The notes under the pieces were generated by a model. That model was not told where the DNA came from. It searched no databases and saw only the letters and a program-made list of their open reading frames with translations. From Nitrospirae bacterium GWC2_56_14 (GTDB lineage: Bacteria; Nitrospirota; UBA9217): a stretch of 6,929 bases of DNA. The translations under genes and the position numbers were made by a program. Below, piece by piece: positions 5,655 through 6,929 of the stretch (position 1 is its first letter; each line of letters begins with the position of its first letter). The stretch spans positions 1 through 6,929 of the forward strand of contig MHDY01000152.1 in the NCBI GenBank assembly GCA_001803705.1. The letters are read 5' to 3'.

Positions 5655-6080
5655 ATGATGGAGTTGACCCGTAAAGGGGAGTACGCAATCAGAGGCATAA
5701 TCTTTCTCGCCAGGTCACCGAAGGGGAAGATAGCCCTCATCAGCGAAATTGCAGATGCGACCGATGTGCCCCAGACGTTTCTCGCAAAGATCTTCCAGGC
5801 ATTCGCCAAGCTCGGGTTGGTGAACTCATACCGGGGAACCGGGGGGGGCTTCACCCTGGGCAGGCCGCCCGGTATGATCACGCTTCGGGAAGTGGTGGAG
5901 GCTGTTGAAGGGCCAATCATGCCGAACCGTTGCCTGATGGGGGGCAGGGGGTGCGAGCACGACCGGAAGTGTCTGGTGCATCCGGTGTGGCGTCAGGTAC
6001 AGGAAGAAGTCGTAAAGATTCTGGATGGTGTGACGATAGAAGATCTTGCTCGGCAGGAGAAGCCCCCGGAACCGGTGTAA
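5655..6080 (+). CDS. Rrf2-family transcriptional regulator with a putative Fe-S cluster site
   Basis: This 141-residue protein has the family length. The N-terminal winged-helix part shows the Rrf2 signature: LTRKGEYAIRGIIFLA (4-19), the helix ISEIADATDVPQTFLAKIFQ (29-48), and the wing SYRGTGGGFTLGRPP (58-72). ITLREVVEAVEGP (75-87) then leads to three cysteines, Cys93, Cys100 and Cys106 (C-x6-C-x5-C). This spacing resembles the [Fe-S]-binding loops of IscR, NsrR and RirA, so it probably senses oxygen, NO or iron status through a cluster. It cannot be assigned to one named subgroup from sequence alone. ATG 5655 is preceded by AAAGG at 5641-5645. A second ATG at 5658 is possible and would remove one residue. 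cydA follows 78 bp later with no visible terminator, which points to control of cytochrome bd oxidase. Confidence 0.9.
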   Translation: MMELTRKGEYAIRGIIFLARSPKGKIALISEIADATDVPQTFLAKIFQAFAKLGLVNSYRGTGGGFTLGRPPGMITLREVVEAVEGPIMPNRCLMGGRGCEHDRKCLVHPVWRQVQEEVVKILDGVTIEDLARQEKPPEPV

Positions 6081-6087
6081 AAAATTT

Positions 6088-6106
6088 TTGACACATAATA
6101 AGACAA
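6088..6106 (+). promoter_or_regulatory. Possible imperfect dyad in the gap before cydA
   Basis: The 78-bp gap between the Rrf2 gene and cydA is AT-rich and contains TTGACACATAATAAGACAA. Its outer bases are roughly symmetric (TTG..C to G..CAA; 12 of 19 positions self-complementary). TTGACA at 6088-6093 could be a -35, but the region 17 bp downstream (GATCTT, 6111-6116) is a poor -10. It may be a second regulatory site, possibly for a CRP/FNR-type protein, or chance. AAGATCTT at 6109-6116 is a short perfect palindrome beside it. Confidence 0.25.
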
Positions 6107-6158
6107 AAAAGATCTTGATGATGTTTTATCGACAGTTTTCTGAAGAAAGGGGAAAGTG

Positions 6159-6929
6159 ATGGACGTCGTGAGCCTGAGCCGACTGCAGTTTGCCGTAACA
6201 AGCATGTTCCATTTCATCTTCGTGCCTTTGACCCTGGGGCTTTCGGTCCTGGTGGCCTACATGGAGACCCGTTATGTCCTGACGGGCAACGAGCTGTACC
6301 TGAAAATGACCAAATTCTGGGGGAAGCTGTTTCTGATCAATTTCGCCCTGGGGGTCGTGACCGGCATCACTCTCGAATTCCAATTCGGGATGAACTGGGC
6401 GGAGTATTCACGGTACGTGGGGGACATCTTCGGCGCTCCGTTGGCCATTGAGGCCACCGTGGCATTCTTCCTGGAATCGGTGTTCATCGGTGTCTGGATC
6501 TTCGGCTGGAATAAGGTGTCGAAGAAGGTCCATGCCCTTTCCATATGGATCGTAGCGTTCGCCACCAATCTGTCCGGGCTCTGGATACTGCTGGCCAACG
6601 GCTGGATGCAGCACCCGGTCGGCTATGTGTTGCGCAACAACCGGGCCGAAATGGTCGATTTCATGGCGCTCATCACCAATCCGTACGGACTGATCAAGTT
6701 CGGGCATCAGATTGTTGCCGGCTATACGGTCGGTGCCTTTTTCGTTATGGGTATTTCCGCGTACCATCTCCTCAAAAAGAGCAATACGGAGTTCTTCAGG
6801 ACATCCTTCAAGATGGCCGCCTTTTTCGGTGTCGGCTCAATGCTGATCGTTCTTGGCTTCGGGGATATGCACGGGGTCAATATCGCCAAGGTGCAGCCGG
6901 CAAAATTCGCCGCAATGGAAAGCGTCTGG
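6159..6929 (+). CDS. cydA: Cytochrome bd quinol oxidase subunit I (3' end outside window)
   Basis: The first 257 residues of CydA are present. This inner-membrane subunit oxidises quinol and carries haems b558, b595 and d, which reduce oxygen to water. Key residues are visible: His18 in SRLQFAVTSMFHF (high-spin haem ligand), Glu98 and Glu106 in IEATVAFFLESVF (proton path and haem site), and His183 in KFGHQIVAGYTVG (haem b558 ligand). VQPAKFAAMESVW lies at the start of the quinol-binding Q loop. Hydrophobic membrane helices are evident at about residues 12-35, 56-77, 94-115, 127-147, 184-205 and 218-236. The strong ribosome site AAGGGG (6147-6152) lies six bases before the ATG. The later Met haem ligand and the Q-loop type (short or long) are beyond the window. 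Its placement right after an Fe-S-type Rrf2 regulator suggests redox control. A cydB gene would be expected next. Confidence 0.96.
   Translation, partial: MDVVSLSRLQFAVTSMFHFIFVPLTLGLSVLVAYMETRYVLTGNELYLKMTKFWGKLFLINFALGVVTGITLEFQFGMNWAEYSRYVGDIFGAPLAIEATVAFFLESVFIGVWIFGWNKVSKKVHALSIWIVAFATNLSGLWILLANGWMQHPVGYVLRNNRAEMVDFMALITNPYGLIKFGHQIVAGYTVGAFFVMGISAYHLLKKSNTEFFRTSFKMAAFFGVGSMLIVLGFGDMHGVNIAKVQPAKFAAMESVW

Noticed and set aside
6060..6090. Terminator after the Rrf2 gene (CCGGAACCGG followed by A and T runs)
   Set aside because: The stem would have a two-base loop and the T run is preceded by six A residues, so no stable hairpin abuts it.
1..6929. CRISPR arrays, tRNA or rRNA genes, transposases, toxin-antitoxin pairs
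   Set aside because: No regularly spaced direct repeats, no cloverleaf-like sequence, and no related protein motifs were seen on either strand.

Overview
The window reads as a chromosomal segment of a GC-rich, Gram-negative anaerobe or microaerobe, most likely a Geobacter-like member of the Desulfuromonadota. That placement is an inference. It rests on the protein style, the gene order xseA-xseB-ispA-dxs-(J-domain gene)-(TPR metallopeptidase), and a Rrf2-type regulator placed directly before cydA. No 16S rRNA or other marker is present to confirm it. All genes lie on the + strand.

Layout: (1) 1-447 is the 3' end of xseA, the exonuclease VII large subunit. (2) 448-565 is a short gap with a near-consensus sigma70-type promoter (TTGACT, 16 bp, TATAAT). 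(3) 566-5271 is a tight run of five genes: xseB, ispA (farnesyl diphosphate synthase), dxs (DXP synthase), a stand-alone J-domain protein, and a secreted TPR protein with an HExxH metallopeptidase domain. The intergenic gaps shrink along the run: 34, 17, 6 and 2 bp. (4) 5272-5654 is 383 bp of non-coding DNA. It holds a nested inverted-repeat structure, a roughly 124-bp element bounded by imperfect 22-bp inverted repeats (MITE-like), further small stems, and a strong promoter with a 19-bp near-perfect palindrome over its start region. (5) 5655-6080 is a Rrf2-family regulator with three cysteines suited to binding an Fe-S cluster. (6) 6159 to the window edge is the 5' part of cydA, cytochrome bd oxidase subunit I.

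How the genes fit together: ispA and dxs supply the first committed step of the MEP pathway and the C15 prenyl diphosphate used for quinones, undecaprenyl phosphate and hopanoids. They appear to be co-transcribed with xseB, a common arrangement in bacteria. The two downstream genes have no obvious link to isoprenoids and are probably passengers or stress and envelope functions sharing the promoter. The second block looks like a self-contained redox module. An Fe-S-type repressor, probably autoregulated through the palindrome over its own promoter, sits 78 bp before the quinol oxidase that a mainly anaerobic cell would use against oxygen.

No complete new system (CRISPR, toxin-antitoxin, phage, transposase) is visible. 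The points most worth following up are the Rrf2 operator with cydA, the inverted-repeat element, and the conserved-looking linkage of isoprenoid genes to a J-domain protein and a secreted metallopeptidase.
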